Positions 42,440 to 55,052 are shown, numbered from the stretch's first letter. The stretch is DNA of 64,000 bases from Norana najaformis (GCA_964023275.1 OZ029914.1:15226308-15290307), one strand, 5' to 3'. Program-made: numbers and translations. The notes: generated from the sequence alone by a model not told the origin.

Positions 42440-45310
42440 CACAGCGTCAGGGCGGATTTTACATTAGCTCTGGCCATTATCGTACGCACTGTTCACTGCT
42501 TTGGAGCCGACCAACCGGTTCATCGCCATTCAAGCCGCGACTCTCCCGTTCGTCCAGTGTCGTGTTCTGTTCCATGTTAATCCTCATCGCCGGTGACATT
42601 GAACTCAACCCGGGCCCTCGACCACACACTGCGTCGTCAATCAGGTTCGGTTATATCAACATTTGTTCAGGTGTCAGGAAATCGGCATTGATTCGTGATC
42701 TCATCAGTACCCATTCGTTAAACATTCTTGCTTTGACACTCGATTCAGTGAAAGTACTCCTTCTGCCATTAGAAGCGATATTGCTCCATCAGGGTTCTGT
42801 GTCACCCACACTTACAGGCATCCCACCACTAACCACCAGGCTGGGGGTGGACTGGCAATCATTCACCGCAGTGAAGTTGTCATGAAGCCACACCCACTCT
42901 CATCTACAATCAAGCCATCTACAATCGAGCTAAACCTCTCGTGAATCACTTCCACTAAACCGTCCATTGCAATAGTGAACGTCTACCGACCACCCTCGCT
43001 TTCCTGTGCCATGTTCTACGATGAATTGTCCGATGTGCTTACGACAATTGGATCTTCTACCACCGATCTGCTTCTCGTTTGTGGCGATCTCAATAGTCGC
43101 TGAGCCCAGAGCTTGATGATATGTTCGACATCCTTGCTCTGAAACAGCATGTTACCATGCCTACTCGATCAAATCCAGACCATCTACTCGATGTACTCGC
43201 CACTGACCCGCAACTGTCCGTCCGTGATGTCTTAGTTGATGATGCAGGACACATCTCAGACCATCGTCTCATCACTGCTACGATAGCTACTGACGCAGCT
43301 CAATTTCATCCGCCCACTACATTTTCATTTCGGCAAATTAAGAACAATTACTTAAAGGAGTTTGAGCAAAGATTGTACAGTTCATCCCTGTTCACAGCAC
43401 CTGCGTCCACTGCTGAATCGTTCGCAGAGCAGATGAAAAGCGTCATCACCAGAGTATTAGAGGACGTTGCCCCTTTGCGTACCATTGTTCGTCGACCACC
43501 GAAAGCCTTCACCAAGTTTCTGTCAGCTGAGGCCATAGATGCCAAACGCTTGAGACGTCGACTTGAGCGTCGCTGGCGAAACACTCACAAAGAATCGTAC
43601 CGCGTTGCTTACAGACAGGCATGCCGTTGGGCTAACAGACTGATAAACAAGTCCCGTCAGGATTTTTTCCGTGAGCAGTTGGCATCTGCATCCAACATTG
43701 GGGAACGTTGGTCCATTTCAAAACAGTTACTTCATTCTGTGGAAACAATTCACCATCGCACTACTGAGGAGCTTGACAGACTATGTTCTTTGTTTTCAAA
43801 AATTTTCATGGATAAGATTGCTAACTTAAAACGGTCAGTCGCCTCTACTGCTGCCTCTGCTCCCACATTTGTTTTCCCCGATCCTCTGTATTCGGATTCT
43901 CCACTCACTTTTTTGCCACCTGTTACACTTCAAGAAGTCCACAAAATTATTACTTCCATGCAATGTAAATCATTATCTGTTGATTTTATCTCTACATCTC
44001 TGCTAAAATCATCTCCCTATATTTTTTCTGGACTCATCTGTGCTGCAGACCTTGGCCAACCCACACTTCTGGTCTCACCTGACCTTAGGCCTGCGTTTGA
44101 CACCATTGATCATGCGATGTTCATTTCCAGGCTCAGCAGCAGTTTCGGCGTTTCTGGAACTGCCCTCAGTTGGCTTTCATCCTACTTGTCAGACCGCTCT
44201 CAAACCATTCGAATCGGCCAGTCAATTTCTTCTTCTACTCCTCTTGACACTGGTGTTCCTCAGGGCTCTGTGCTTGGCCCAATTCTTTTTTCTGCTTTCA
44301 TTTCTCCTGTTGGTCATCTTATATCTTATTTTGGCATTTCCCATCAGCAGTATGCTGATGACACTCAATTATATATTGCCCTCTCATCTGACAGCTTTGA
44401 TACCGGCATTAGCATGCTTGAAAAGTGCATGCCTTCACTGCATTCCTGGTTCTATAAAAATGGACTTTGTCTTAATCCCAACAAGTCAGATGCAATTCTC
44501 CTTGGCACCTATCAACGTTTACGTCACTTTCCTTCCATTCACCAAATTAATTTAGCTGGTACAAATATGAGCCTTTCAGAAAACATTACAACCCTTGGAG
44601 TCATTCTCGATGATACCCTTACCTTTAAGCAACATGTTTTTGCCGTCTGCAAAACCGTTTTTCCATCTTAGAGCCTTAAGACATATTCGTTCGGTTCTCA
44701 CTGATGATATGGCAGCTGCGATCGCCGTTGCTCTTGTCCAATCTAGACTTGACTATGCCAATTCTATCCTTTTCCATACCCCGTCTTATAATATCAGAAA
44801 ATTACAGCGGGTACAGAACTTGGCAGCAAGCCCTGTCCATCCTAACTGCAACCTTTCATCTGCTGGCATTCTCTCACAACTTCACTGGCTCCCGGTTTTA
44901 AGACGCATTGATTTTAAGATAGCTACAATCACCTAACAACTTCTCCATACCCAGCAACCTGCCTATCTCCGATCTTCAATTGATTTTCCTGTTCCTGTTC
45001 GTAGCACACGATCTAGTGACCCTCTGAAGCTGCGACAACCTTGTTTGGGCAAAGTTATTGGGGAACATGCTTTCTGTTCGGCCTCGCCTATGATTTGGAA
45101 CAACATTCCTTTCTCTACCCGTTCCGCTCCATCAGTCTCATGCTTCAAGCGGCAACTTAAAACGATTTATTTTGCCAACTCACCTATCACCTAGTTTTCC
45201 CTCTTGCTACTGCCTGACTCTCCCTGAGCGAGTGACCGTGCCTCTGATTCGAATTATTTTTGACGTCTGGCACGTTAATCTCTTAATATTCACTCATTCA
45301 TTCATTCATT
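42440..45310 (+). mobile_element. CR1/L2-like LINE with 2A-like peptide, near full length
   Basis: The frame from about 42410 has an N-terminal leader ending LILIAGDIELNPGP, then the start of an APE endonuclease (RFGYINICSGVRKSALIRDL). After a frameshift near 42750 and a stop near 42943, VNVYRPPSLS, LLLVCGDLNS and ISDHRLITATI complete the endonuclease. Frame 43121-44671 continues through the linker (NKSRQDFFREQL) into the reverse transcriptase: [55 protein letters not shown]. Near 44040 an in-frame deletion has removed about 100 codons of the RT fingers (FSGLIC joins directly to AADLGQPTLLVS). A frameshift at about 44660 precedes the last part (LDYANSILFHTPSYNIRKLQ, WNNIPFSTRS at about 45100). 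The 3' tail is (attc)n at 45289-45310. Confidence 0.88.
42592..42618 (+). other. 2A-like ribosome-skipping motif GDIELNPGP
   Basis: Codons for G-D-I-E-L-N-P-G-P match the 2A core D-x-E-x-N-P-G-P exactly, preceded by a hydrophobic stretch (SMLILIA) as in working 2A peptides. 2A-like sequences at the N-terminus of APE-type LINE proteins are known in sea urchin and amphioxus. Here it sits just upstream of the endonuclease domain, where it would separate the leader from the enzyme. Activity is untested. Confidence 0.8.
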
Positions 45311-46850
45311 GCACATTTCCAACAAAACGTATGAATTATCGTTAAAGAGCTATCTCTGTACAAGTAGAGTGGCCGTAAAAACCATAAAAGCAAAAATCCT
45401 CGCATATTCCGGAATTTTTGGCACTCATACAAGATAGCTTTACTTCACCAGCGCAAATGACAAATAGCACAACTTAAAATGGCCAGCTAGAATCTCTTCT
45501 GGAGCAGCTTGAAACCTATTCAGAGATGGATAATCTGTTACTCTAAGAAATTTCAGAAACGTTCATGACAGAGAGGATTTCGGACCTGGAAGCATGAGGT
45601 GAATCATCTTATGCTCCTGTGACTCTGCAGTGAAAGGCTCGGGATCACGCTTACAATATGAGACATGACACATTGGTAGCGTATTGCATCCATGAGGAGA
45701 ACACCGACAAGACTCGACCGAATACCATACGTTTCACCACCAGAGAGATCCGCGACCCGATGCACCAATCTTGTAGATCTGCGAGTGTCCGATCAACCTC
45801 ACCCGCCTGCCTATATCAATGAGCAGCTGACTAAGAAATCTGCCGACATCTGTTTTTATGCACACACAAAATTCCACAGCGGAATGGGAAAATGGATGGG
45901 ATGTGGATGACGTACGGATGGGTCTGAGTCAAACGGATGGCCTCAGTCAACATTCAAATCGATTCCATTAGATCGAGGTATTCCGATCAACTCAATCAAT
46001 ATCTGCCGAAAGACAGCTAATTTACTACAATACTTGCATGCCAATATATTGATCTAATAGCTTTATTCACCGATCCTATCGTTATCCGTCTACATTTGCT
46101 TTTTGTCTTTTTACCCAAAACCTACGAGGACAAAGTTCTTAGTATATTTACCTCCAGCACATGTGATAACTGTCGACTGATTCAGTGTACTTTATGTACA
46201 TCAATTAATCATGCTTATTGAACATGCACATCCAACTGTACATATGCAAATAATGCTGAAGTGGCTCTATGAAACTTGCATTACTTCAGTCTTTCCATTC
46301 AATCACTTGCAAAAATGACCAGAACTTTATAGACGCCTTATCTCAATATAGCCTGGGATTGAACCCTCAAGACCTGCGAAGTTTCACGTTCAAATTTAAT
46401 CATTCGCCCTCTGGATTACTATGAATAAAGAAGATTCTGCATTGCTAACCAACCAAGATGCCGACCCTGACACTAATTAGGCTTAATTACTTTTAAAATA
46501 CGTGTCCACGAACACAATTAGTTCTGCAGTTACTGATATCTATCTAACTGCAATGTTACAGCTGAACCAAAACCTGGTAGAACCAAGATGCAGCCAACAT
46601 CTTTATTCCAAGATATAAATTTGTATGTAAATGCAGAGATTATGAGAAGGGGTTTCTTGTAATAGAGAGACTACTTTTGAGTTTAACGCAATCGAATTCG
46701 AATGAGCTTCACCTAACTTAAATTCTTGGTGTGTATTGGTCCTATTTTCTAAGTATGTTCATTAAAATAAAGCAGAGTAAATGCAAATTCAGTGAAGTCG
46801 GTATCAAATATCGTCCATGCGGAGCAGGTTTCAACCGAGAATTTGATTAT
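45311..46850. other. Gene-free stretch
   Basis: No gene, RNA gene or recognisable repeat seen. Short open frames (for example 45692-45910, +) have no known domain. Confidence 0.4.
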
Positions 46851-46854
46851 TATT

Positions 46855-47075
46855 ATCTTGCCTATTTTATCTTGTTATTATTTTGTTTATTTTGTATAAA
46901 TTGTAACACGTTTCTGGCGGGTGATTTTAATCTGGACTTGTTAAAACTCGACGTTCATTTGCCTACTCGTTTTTTAATACATTAGCATCATGTCATTTAA
47001 AGCCAACTTGCGTTACTTCCAGTCCTGGTACCCTTATTGAGTACATTTAGTAACGCGTTTTCGGCTGGTCTTCAG
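46855..47075 (+). mobile_element. LINE endonuclease fragment
   Basis: NTFLAGDFNLDLLKLDVHLP at about 46905-46965 carries the GDFN catalytic motif of an APE endonuclease of jockey/I-type LINEs; FLNTLASCHLKPT follows after a frame change. Truncated on both sides. Confidence 0.65.
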
Positions 47076-47119
47076 TTTGCAATAAATCAGCAAGATATAA
47101 ACCACTTGCTTATCCTCCT

Positions 47120-47567
47120 AACCTTACAGCAGCGCGCCGTTTTTCCATCTGTAGAATTCCCTATATAAGATGCAATGTGTATATATATATATGCTCTGTT
47201 AATATATAGACTTTTAGTGAGTAGTTGCTCGTTCTTTGCAGTGATGGCAGCTAATAGGTGACAAAGGTCCGCTGAAACAAAGATGCAGCTTATGGGGACA
47301 ACCAAACTGAAGAAGGATAATTTGAAATTGCGACCGAAGTCGCAGTGACATAAGTGACTGACCAGAACAAATAGTTGCAGGTAGAGAGTTCCAAAATTTA
47401 GGTACAGCAACCGATAAAGCTCACTCACAGAGAACAGTTTTAGTTTTTGGCACAACCAGAGAAAGACAATCAGATGATCTGGTTGAATAATAGCTCTGGG
47501 GAATGAGTATTGTGGTTGGCCAGAGTTTAATGTTTTATAAATTATAAGCTACAATTCCGGATAAGAT
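47120..47567 (-). mobile_element. LINE 3' end fragment, cut by the piggyBac insertion
   Basis: Minus-strand pieces in broken frames: LIIYKTLNSGQPQYS near 47540, VPKTKTVLCERALSVAVPKF and WNSLPATICSGQSLMS near 47340-47450, and SQFQIILLQFG near 47310. This is the C-terminal block of a CR1/L2-like LINE. Its upstream side ends exactly at the TTAA of the piggyBac element. Confidence 0.65.
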
Positions 47568-49278
47568 TTAACCCTCATCCATATTGGTCATGAAAGTCAC
47601 GTTATTGCATACCTGGGGTCCGTTTGGACCCCAACGGCTAGAATGCATGCTTCGAGTGATATTTGCATTCCGTCATCAAAACAGCCTAAGTTCTTCTTGA
47701 AACATAGTAACACATAATAGTTTTCATTAAGTAGGTCCTAACTTGTCATGCAAAGAATACTTTTATTACACAAATCAGGTACCCGGCAAATGTTATATGA
47801 TGAATGTAACAGGTCGCTCATCAAAGCAAACTGTTCAATTTAAGCTTAGTTTAATTCAAGAATTTCAATCATGTGAAGAAATCCTGGTTTAGGGGTCGTC
47901 TGTTACATACACTTGGCCCACATAGCCCAAGGTGTCGAGTGATCCATGCAGACATTTCTGCAGCAGAACAGTGCACTCTTGTTTCACCTTTCTGTCAGCA
48001 GACCGTGGAAAGATGTGGCAACGATGCTTTCTGGAAGGTTCTTTGCTGTCAAGGTTGCCTTCCACTTCAATCAATATACCATAAATGTTGGCACGCTTGA
48101 TAGCAATTCTCACTTCAACTTTGCATAGCTCGGGGATTTGCAGCACGTACAGCAATTTGTTCGTGAACCAGCTCACGGTCCAACTGCAACATGAATAGTC
48201 GACGACGGCGGCTCCCACTTCGAGATTCCCACTCTGGACAGTTGCATAGCCAGATAACAAGGGCTGCAATGCAAGCGACATCGACTATTTTGAAGAATAA
48301 TGATAATGGCCATCACTTGCATTTTCGTTTGCAAGAGTATGTTGCCGCAAGTTTGTCCATGTTGTCTACTCCGTCCTTCTTGGATTTGTAGTGAAGTATG
48401 ATAAGAGGCTTGTAATCGTCACCTGCTGTTGCACTGTCATGATGCACAGAAGACAGTAAGATGACAGCCTTTGTCTTCTTTGGAACATAAGTGTACAAAG
48501 TGTAATTTCTACAGAAGCCAAAAATTGTTGATTTTTCTTCTCTGATTTTTCTTGCATTTCATTTGGGATATCTGCCTTGTTTTTGCGAATTGTTCCCACA
48601 TGTGCAGTTCAAACAGCATCTTTACAAGAGGCAGGCTGGTGAAAAAATTGTCACCAATGATATTACGACCCGTCTTCATCCATGGCTTGGTGCCCACCTC
48701 AGCCACGTGCTGTACCACGAGTTGCTGTTCTGCCACAAACTTGTGTTGCAGGAAGTGCAGGTTCTTCAGCAAGCTCAAAGTCATCACTGTCACATTCTTC
48801 TTCGTCAGACACGTGATCAATTTCATCTACTTCATCAACCATCATTGCTGCTTTCTTCGTTGCTCTGGACGTCATCTTCTCCCATAATGGAGTATTATTT
48901 TCAGCACTTCAGCAACAGTATAACTAGCACGTCTTTGAGCCATTTTACATTGAAATCCCTAAGAACAGTTGCCAAACATTTATGTGCTCCACCATTTCCT
49001 TAAAATGGGTGCCTAAGTAATTTTATTTACATTTTTCATTATATTTTCATTTTTGGGGTCCAACTGGACCCCAGGGGTCTCTGTGGACCCCACATTAAAT
49101 TTAAAAAATTTTCCTTTGTGAAATCATTTGCTGACCTATAAATTTATGCAGCTGTTGATTGATAAAGGGCTGACAATTACATGAAATAATAGTGTTATGC
49201 TATCACAGGAACAAAAGTTACACATACTCTAAAATGACTGGGGTCCGCTTGGACCCCAGGTATGTGCATGAGGGTTAA
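47568..49278 (-). mobile_element. Internally deleted piggyBac-like element
   Basis: TTAA at 47568-47571 and 49275-49278, each followed inward by ccctcat, then tacctggggtcc: clear piggyBac ends. Near the ends lie four palindromes of the form ggggtcc-nnn(n)-ggacccc (47615-47632, 49055-49072, 49074-49091, 49240-49257). A broken transposase lies on the minus strand inside. At 1.7 kb it is shorter than a full element. Confidence 0.85.
47890..48875 (-). pseudogene. piggyBac transposase remnant
   Basis: The minus strand starts at an ATG at 48875 (MTSRATKKAAMMVDEVDEID, then an acidic stretch), jumps to VGTKPWMKTGRNIIGDNFFT and SLPLVKMLFELHM, then in other frames GTIRKNKADIPNEM, YVPKKTKAVILLSSVHHDS, GVDNMDKLAATYSCKRK, and a decayed C-terminal Cys-rich block. 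These are in family order. The part between the acidic N-terminus and the first quoted core block, which holds part of the catalytic triad, is missing. Several frameshifts and stops. Confidence 0.8.
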
Positions 49279-49640
49279 ACTAGCCTGCCTGACCTACAAA
49301 ACTCACTATGAGCACTCCTACCTACCTTCAGTCTCTAGCCTCTCCTTACATTCCTCCCCGCAGCCTACGATCTTCAGGTACGGGAATCTTGGCTGAGCCA
49401 CGATGCAGAACTGTTCTGGGCTCTCGTGCATTCCACAAAGCTGTCCCGAAGGAATGGAACCGTCTATCAATGTTTCTCCAAAGTTCGAACTCCTTTCCTT
49501 CTTTCAAGAAACGCCTGAAAACTCACTATTTTTCACTGGCTTTCAAACATCTGGATATCTAACTCTTTCACCTGGCGACTGACTATCCGCGCCTCCGATT
49601 TGCATTTCGGTGTGACTTAGCTCGCGTTACAAATTTTCGT
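49279..49640 (+). mobile_element. LINE 3' end fragment
   Basis: The plus strand reads KLACLTYKTHYEHS, then frame 49308-49562: LASPYIPPRSLRSSGTGILA, RCRTVLGSRAFHKAVPKEWN, SFKKRLKTHYFSLAFKHL and stop. This is the end of a CR1/L2-like ORF2. It begins exactly at the right TTAA of the piggyBac element and ends in an (aat)n microsatellite. Confidence 0.75.
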
Positions 49641-49644
49641 ATTA

Positions 49645-49655
49645 ATTATAATAAC

Positions 49656-49694
<39 letters not shown>
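49645..49694. repeat. (AAT)n microsatellite between two convergent LINE ends
   Basis: About 15 aat/ata repeats shared as tail by the plus-strand LINE to the left and the minus-strand LINE to the right. Confidence 0.9.
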
Positions 49695-49695
<1 letters not shown>

Positions 49696-50240
49696 TAAAA
49701 CAAATCTTTTGTTGAACAGGAAGCCAATGCAGAGATATAAGCATACAGTGCTCATATTTCACATATTAGTTATGGATGTAGCCAAGACGTTCTAAATTCT
49801 TTCGAGTTTCTTCATATTTAACTCTGTTATACCAAAAAGAATCGAGTTACAGTAGTGAAGGCGACTGAAGACCAATGCATCTGCCAAGAATATTCTAGAA
49901 GATATGAGGACATAACGCTTAATCCTGCGTATGTGACGAATATACATGTATGACGACTTACAAATATCATTTACATAGTCGGTGAAAGACATAGTAGAAT
50001 CAAAAACAACGTATGGTATTAGAAGTTCAGTTTTTAAGGGTTAAGAAGAGTTTATTAGCCACCATCGAAGACTGCATTGGACAATAGCTGCACAGAGGAG
50101 TGGCATGACAAACTGTCAAATGATACGCAAATTTGAGCATCATCACATTACGATTACGATTACAGAAATTATATCCTAGTGAACGATGATCATCAATCAA
50201 TGTAGGCCCACCTAGTGGCGTGGTGCATAATGTGAACAAA
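49695..50240 (-). mobile_element. CR1/L2-like LINE fragment with internal deletion
   Basis: Minus frame 49992-49792 reads MSFTDYVNDICKSSYMYIRH, YVLISSRIFLADALVFSRLH and YCNSILFGITELNMKKLERI, the thumb region after the RT catalytic box. Further 5' (50240-50027) a decayed FTLCTTPLGG block of the RT core is fused to it out of frame. Confidence 0.7.
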
Positions 50241-50254
50241 ACAAGTCACAGAAT

Positions 50255-50470
50255 CCTGCGTAATCGAATCAAAATGTAATCAAAAATTTATAAAGCGCCA
50301 CTTCGAGGTAAACTCCTCAGAGGCGCTCGTGACACCACATGCCAACAAAGCACTTGACGAATAATTGTTTTGGTTTGATTTTAAATTTGCCGATTTATAA
50401 AAAGTTTTACGCTGCGTACGCATAACTCTGGCTGCACATTGTCTTTTTCTGACTATGTTAAAACCGTATG
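50255..50470 (-). mobile_element. LINE 3' UTR fragment
   Basis: The minus strand ends with gtggcgctttataaattttt and a gattac-like tail, as at other CR1/L2 3' ends here. A hairpin gcgcc...ggcgc lies at 50295-50326. No coding part identified. Confidence 0.45.
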
Positions 50471-50589
50471 CAAATCAGTTCACTTTCGTTTTCATTTTAT
50501 TTTCTTACAACTAAATTACATTTGCCTCAAACTGTCTAGGTTTCATTAGCAAATGCTCTGGTTTCTTGTCGACTCGACTGCCGCAACTA

Positions 50590-51175
50590 ACTTCTCATTG
50601 GTATTATTAAAAGAGATTCGCACAAACTACAACTGGTTCAAAATTCTTTGGCCTGAGCCATAACAAAAGTCTCAAATACCAGCACATTACACCAATAAGG
50701 CAGTCATTGCATTGGTTGCCCATAGAACAAAGAAATCAGTTTTAAAAATCTGTCTTCTAAATCAAAAGGCATTGCATTAAAATCAGCATAGATATCTCCG
50801 TTCCTTGCTGACCCCTTATACCAGCAAATATTGTACTCAATCGACGGATAAGTTGACTCTTGATGTGCCTCGCACCAGAACAGTGTTGGGATATCGGGGA
50901 GTTCTCGGTGGTTGGTCCCAGGCTTTGGAATTCACCAACCAGATCTCTGCATCCTATCAGTTCATGCCATTCAGAACTTAACTTAAAACTCGTATGTTTT
51001 AGCTTGCTTATACCCACCTTAGCTTGACTCCTGGTTTCTCTGACATCGGAATTCGAAGGGGCTTTCTGACGGCTTATGATTTTGACTGCGAGTTCACTTG
51101 AAGCGACCAGCATTGATAATTAATGCATTATGATAAGGGCGCTGTAGAAGTCTTTAGATTAGATTAGATTAACTT
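50590..51175 (+). mobile_element. CR1/L2-like LINE 3' end with (TTAGAT)n tail
   Basis: Plus-strand pieces in broken frames: KRDSHKLQLVQNSL near 50612, YQHITPIRQSLHWLPIEQR near 50680-50735, LDVPRTRTVLGYRGVLGGW near 50860-50915, and the terminal LKTRMF block near 50985. The 3' UTR ggcgctgtagaag and tail (ttaga)n end at about 51172. Same tail type as the copy at 24.5 kb. Confidence 0.7.
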
Positions 51176-54100
51176 ATTTACAAACTATTTTATTCAAAAC
51201 TTATTTATTGGATTTCTAAGTAAAGTAGCCTACGAAATGAGTCGAGGTTGGGTAGTTGAAGCAGAGGTGTTACATTAAGTTGAAACATATATCACTTCAA
51301 AACTTCAAAGCTTAGGAACTCGAGGCGGGGAAAATCAAAAGCATCATGAAGTTCATCGTAAGAGAAGAATCATGGGGATTCCGTCAGTCCCTAAACACCC
51401 GTTGTCATCAAAAACTTCGTTCGAATATGCTTATTGACAGGCACCATTTTGTTTACCTTGACTAAGCTCTAAGTCTACTTACGCCTGGTTGTCAGTTAGT
51501 AATGCACACCAATGTCATCGTGCATACCAATCTTATACGAAAGTCGCGCGTAAGTCAGAATTATGGATTAACAGCTAAGCCTAAGGGCCCTGGGGTATTA
51601 TATGCACTGGCAGGGCGTTATACGGAAATTTCAGTGTAATAAACTGTCAAACGTACACCGTCTAAGACAATTTGTCTTACCTGTGTGCAGAATTAAAGAC
51701 AACGACGTGAAGCAGAGAATTTTTGCTGTTATAGAAAGAAATTGATCAGCAGAACTTTATGGCTACTTCAGCATTTAGCAGCCAAGTATGAACAAGAACG
51801 CATTTACACTAAGCCTAATGTATTTCTGCATCCTCTAGCACGCATTGTACAACTGTTATATTTTATATTAGGCAAGAAGTGGTGGGTATACACGTCACAT
51901 CGCAAATTTCTACGATAGAAAACCATGGGCTTTCCCTTCAGGCACATAAAGGGTGTGAAACTACAGGACTTTCAACGCTTCACAACCTTTCACTCTCGGG
52001 CTACACTAACTACGAATTTACATTTATGCAAATTATAATTGGCACACCAGTAATGCATGCGGCAAGATATTGTCTTTCTCTCTCTCTCTCGAAAACTGCA
52101 AACACAATTGAGATTGATTGCATCGGACTACATTAGACTAGATTAAGAGATATAAATATAAAACGATAAATGCGGTGTTGCATAACGAGGTTTACAAAAA
52201 CATCTAGACGTATTGCCAGACTAAAAGAGTCAACTCCGATTAAGACAGGGTTTTGAAAGTGTAAACATCCACCATATCAAATGACACGCGTGGCTGTGGC
52301 TAGACGCGTTCACAGCGCCTAACAATGTTATATATTATTGAAAACGATGTGCTTGTGCCATCGGGGTTGATGCCTTGTGCATTATACACTGGCGCATTAG
52401 AAGTTGCTAATTATTAGTGCGTCGTGCTGGCCTTCTCGATTAGTCGATGGGTCTGTTACGGAAACGGGCTAGTTCGTGCCTGCAGATCGGATTCCGGAAA
52501 TACACTGGTCAAGTTGTTTAAGCAAACGTGTATCTGTCACCTAGCAGTATAATTTTGTACCAGCGTAAACTGGGAAGTAAATGGCAGCTCCTGCGATGCA
52601 CTGGAGCCGTGTCCAGGACCTTGGAATTCGTCCATTGTCGGCGCAAAAGCCGAAAACTGGAACGAGAACCTCCGTAAGTTCCATTTGAGACGGGGAGCTT
52701 TACTTTTACTTTCGATTTTCTAACATATTGGTAGCGCTGTCGAGCTGTTGATGTAGTTGAAAAAGATAAATCAGAATGGAATGTGGAGTGTGAACTGCAA
52801 AACAAAACACGCTGATCGAGTCTCGTTTGTTTTGGCGTGCATAGGCCTTAGCAGAAGTAAGTAAGTTAGGCTAAAGGCTTACTCGTATCTATACTTTTTT
52901 GTGACGTGTTGTTTAAAGCAGAAAATATACAGTGATTTCATATCCAGTTCACCTTGTATAACTAGAATTACGTACGACTTTACATGTCTGTTAGAGCCGT
53001 TAGATAGCTATAATTAATTAAGTAAGTAGTCTTTATTAACATATGACAATCGCACATGCATTGCATTGCGCGGATCGATTGCATACTTATTTTAATGAGA
53101 TTTTAATTCAGGCAAAAATAATAGACATGCATGCACTACTAAATGTTACTAAAGACACGTCGATTCACAAAGTACTCTAAACAGTTTGGATTTAACGATT
53201 GGTAACATGAAAGGGTGACCTCTCTTGCGAAGCGAGTACATGTCCTCACGGAGAGGTGGAAGGCAGTGCCCGGGAGACTTCGATTTCTGGAAGAGCTTCC
53301 TGTTTCATAGAGCAGTTAGTTCTTCTGCAGTAGAGTCCTTCCTATATATTTGTCATCTGCAAAACCTTTTATGAGCCGCATTACTGCGCGCAACATAAAG
53401 AGAGGTGAGAATATTTTCATGGTGTTTGATGCAGCTACTGATGGCTGTGCAAAGTGAACCTTCTTCAGACTGTATATCAGGAGAAAGGTTTTGTGACTGT
53501 CGTTCTTCCACGTCTATATATGAGCCAGGAATACAGCGAAGCAAAGACGGCTTCAAAATTAGTCTTCGATTTTAATGAACAAGTTCAACCAGTGGGTTAC
53601 AGACACCTTAGACCACACCTATGCCAACCAAAGTCTGATAAAACACGGGTACCTTGAGGATCAACGAGGGAGTCTAGTTATTAATGTCTCAAATATACTT
53701 AGCACTAAATTAATAGGTGCTGGTGTAGGTAGTAATAGAACACTGAGCGGGAGTTCTTAGATAATTAATAGTGAAATACATTGATTTATGGTAATAATTA
53801 TTGAAGTCATTTGTTTCAACATATATTTGTTTTTCGCTCAAATGTATTACAGACTTAATTTCAAATGGCTTGATATGGTAGGCGTTTGCACTTTCTTCTT
53901 GCTCCTACACCAAGCTAAACGTATGTTCAACGTAACGAGCCTATGTAAACACACAGCCGTCAAACTGTCACTACATGATTCCCAGTTGGACAGTTGAGTC
54001 TACAGACCTGCATGCGGTCGTCATCAGATAAAATCATAGATTATGTTACAAAAGGACTAAAGAGTATATAGAGTGGCATCAACCGTCATACAAGGATTGG

Positions 54101-55052
54101 TTCTGCAATCAATCGAATGCTTCTTCTGCACAGAACAGCTGGCTTAAGAGACGTCTGGATGCTCCATCATCTACCTGAGACTCTAATTATACTGAGCATT
54201 AATTGCCATGTAACCGACGAACTTTCCGTTTTAATGGCTTTAAGCACCATTTTGAGCTTGAGTAGAGAGCGCCTCTGATTAATTTTTCTTTAAAATGTGC
54301 TATATAAATTTCCACTTACATTACAATTACAGCTCAGAGCAAGAGTGTAGAAGTCGACGTAACAGTTTGTGTAGCATTAGATTGTTGATAGCAGACGTAA
54401 GTAGGCTTCTTTTAAAGCGCAACGTGCAGGTACGATTACGACTACAAGTACTTGAGTAGCAAGGATAGATCCGAGTACAAGAACTTGGATGTCAAACAAA
54501 CAAGCCTACAGTCAGATGTAAATAGCACGAACATTTTCTGAACCTTATTTTCACAACAAATTGCAGTAAAAGCAATTTCATCATAACTGCATAAAAATCC
54601 ATACATCTGTTTCCTCTGGTGCATACCTATTTAGTCTTAAACAGAAACAAACTCAATATTGAATATGCACTCAACACAGCGCTAAAAATTGTGATTACAA
54701 CTACTTCTTTACCAGTGCATACGAGGACTATTATAACACTGGCCAACACATAATTTGTTGCCTCAAATGTTAGAACTGTTTCTGGGTATATTTGACCTGC
54801 TGATTCCAGAAAAGGCACCAGTTTTCTCCCAGCAGGTCTAGTTTTCGAGATATAGAACATTATGCCATATACCAGTCCTTGCCTCTGCTCGCCCATAAAA
54901 CATAAGGCTATAGCTATAATTATGTAGTGCTCAATTTATTATGTGATACACTAAATAAACATAATAATACAAATACTTAAAAGAAAATGGTAGTACCTGA
55001 AACTGTACTTATATGATACCAAACAGAACAAGTTTGTTATAAAAATTTCAAG
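51176..55052. other. Long gene-free stretch
   Basis: No gene recognised. About 52545-52715 is a diverged copy of the end of the 4.4-6.2 kb repeat unit (tcctgcgatgc, gtgtccagga, gagcttt in the same order). About 54245-54310 looks like a LINE 3' end (gcgcctctgatt, gtgctatataaat). A 89-codon minus frame at 54627-54896 is hydrophobic at its end but has no known domain. Confidence 0.4.
54935..54940 (-). terminator. Poly(A) signal candidate of the Cys-rich gene 1
   Basis: AATAAA on the minus strand, about 113 bases after the stop codon at 55053, a normal position for an animal gene. Confidence 0.4.

Noticed and set aside
42592-42618. 2A motif taken as a sign of a picornavirus-like insertion
   Set aside because: Endonuclease and reverse transcriptase follow in LINE order, and 2A-like peptides are known in such LINEs, so no virus is needed.
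45311-46850. Searched for missing exons of the RING gene or GVIN-like genes
   Set aside because: No frame with matching domains on either strand.
54627-54896. 89-codon minus-strand frame with a hydrophobic end
   Set aside because: Could encode a membrane segment, but there is no known family, and it lies mostly in the presumed 3' UTR region of the Cys-rich gene.
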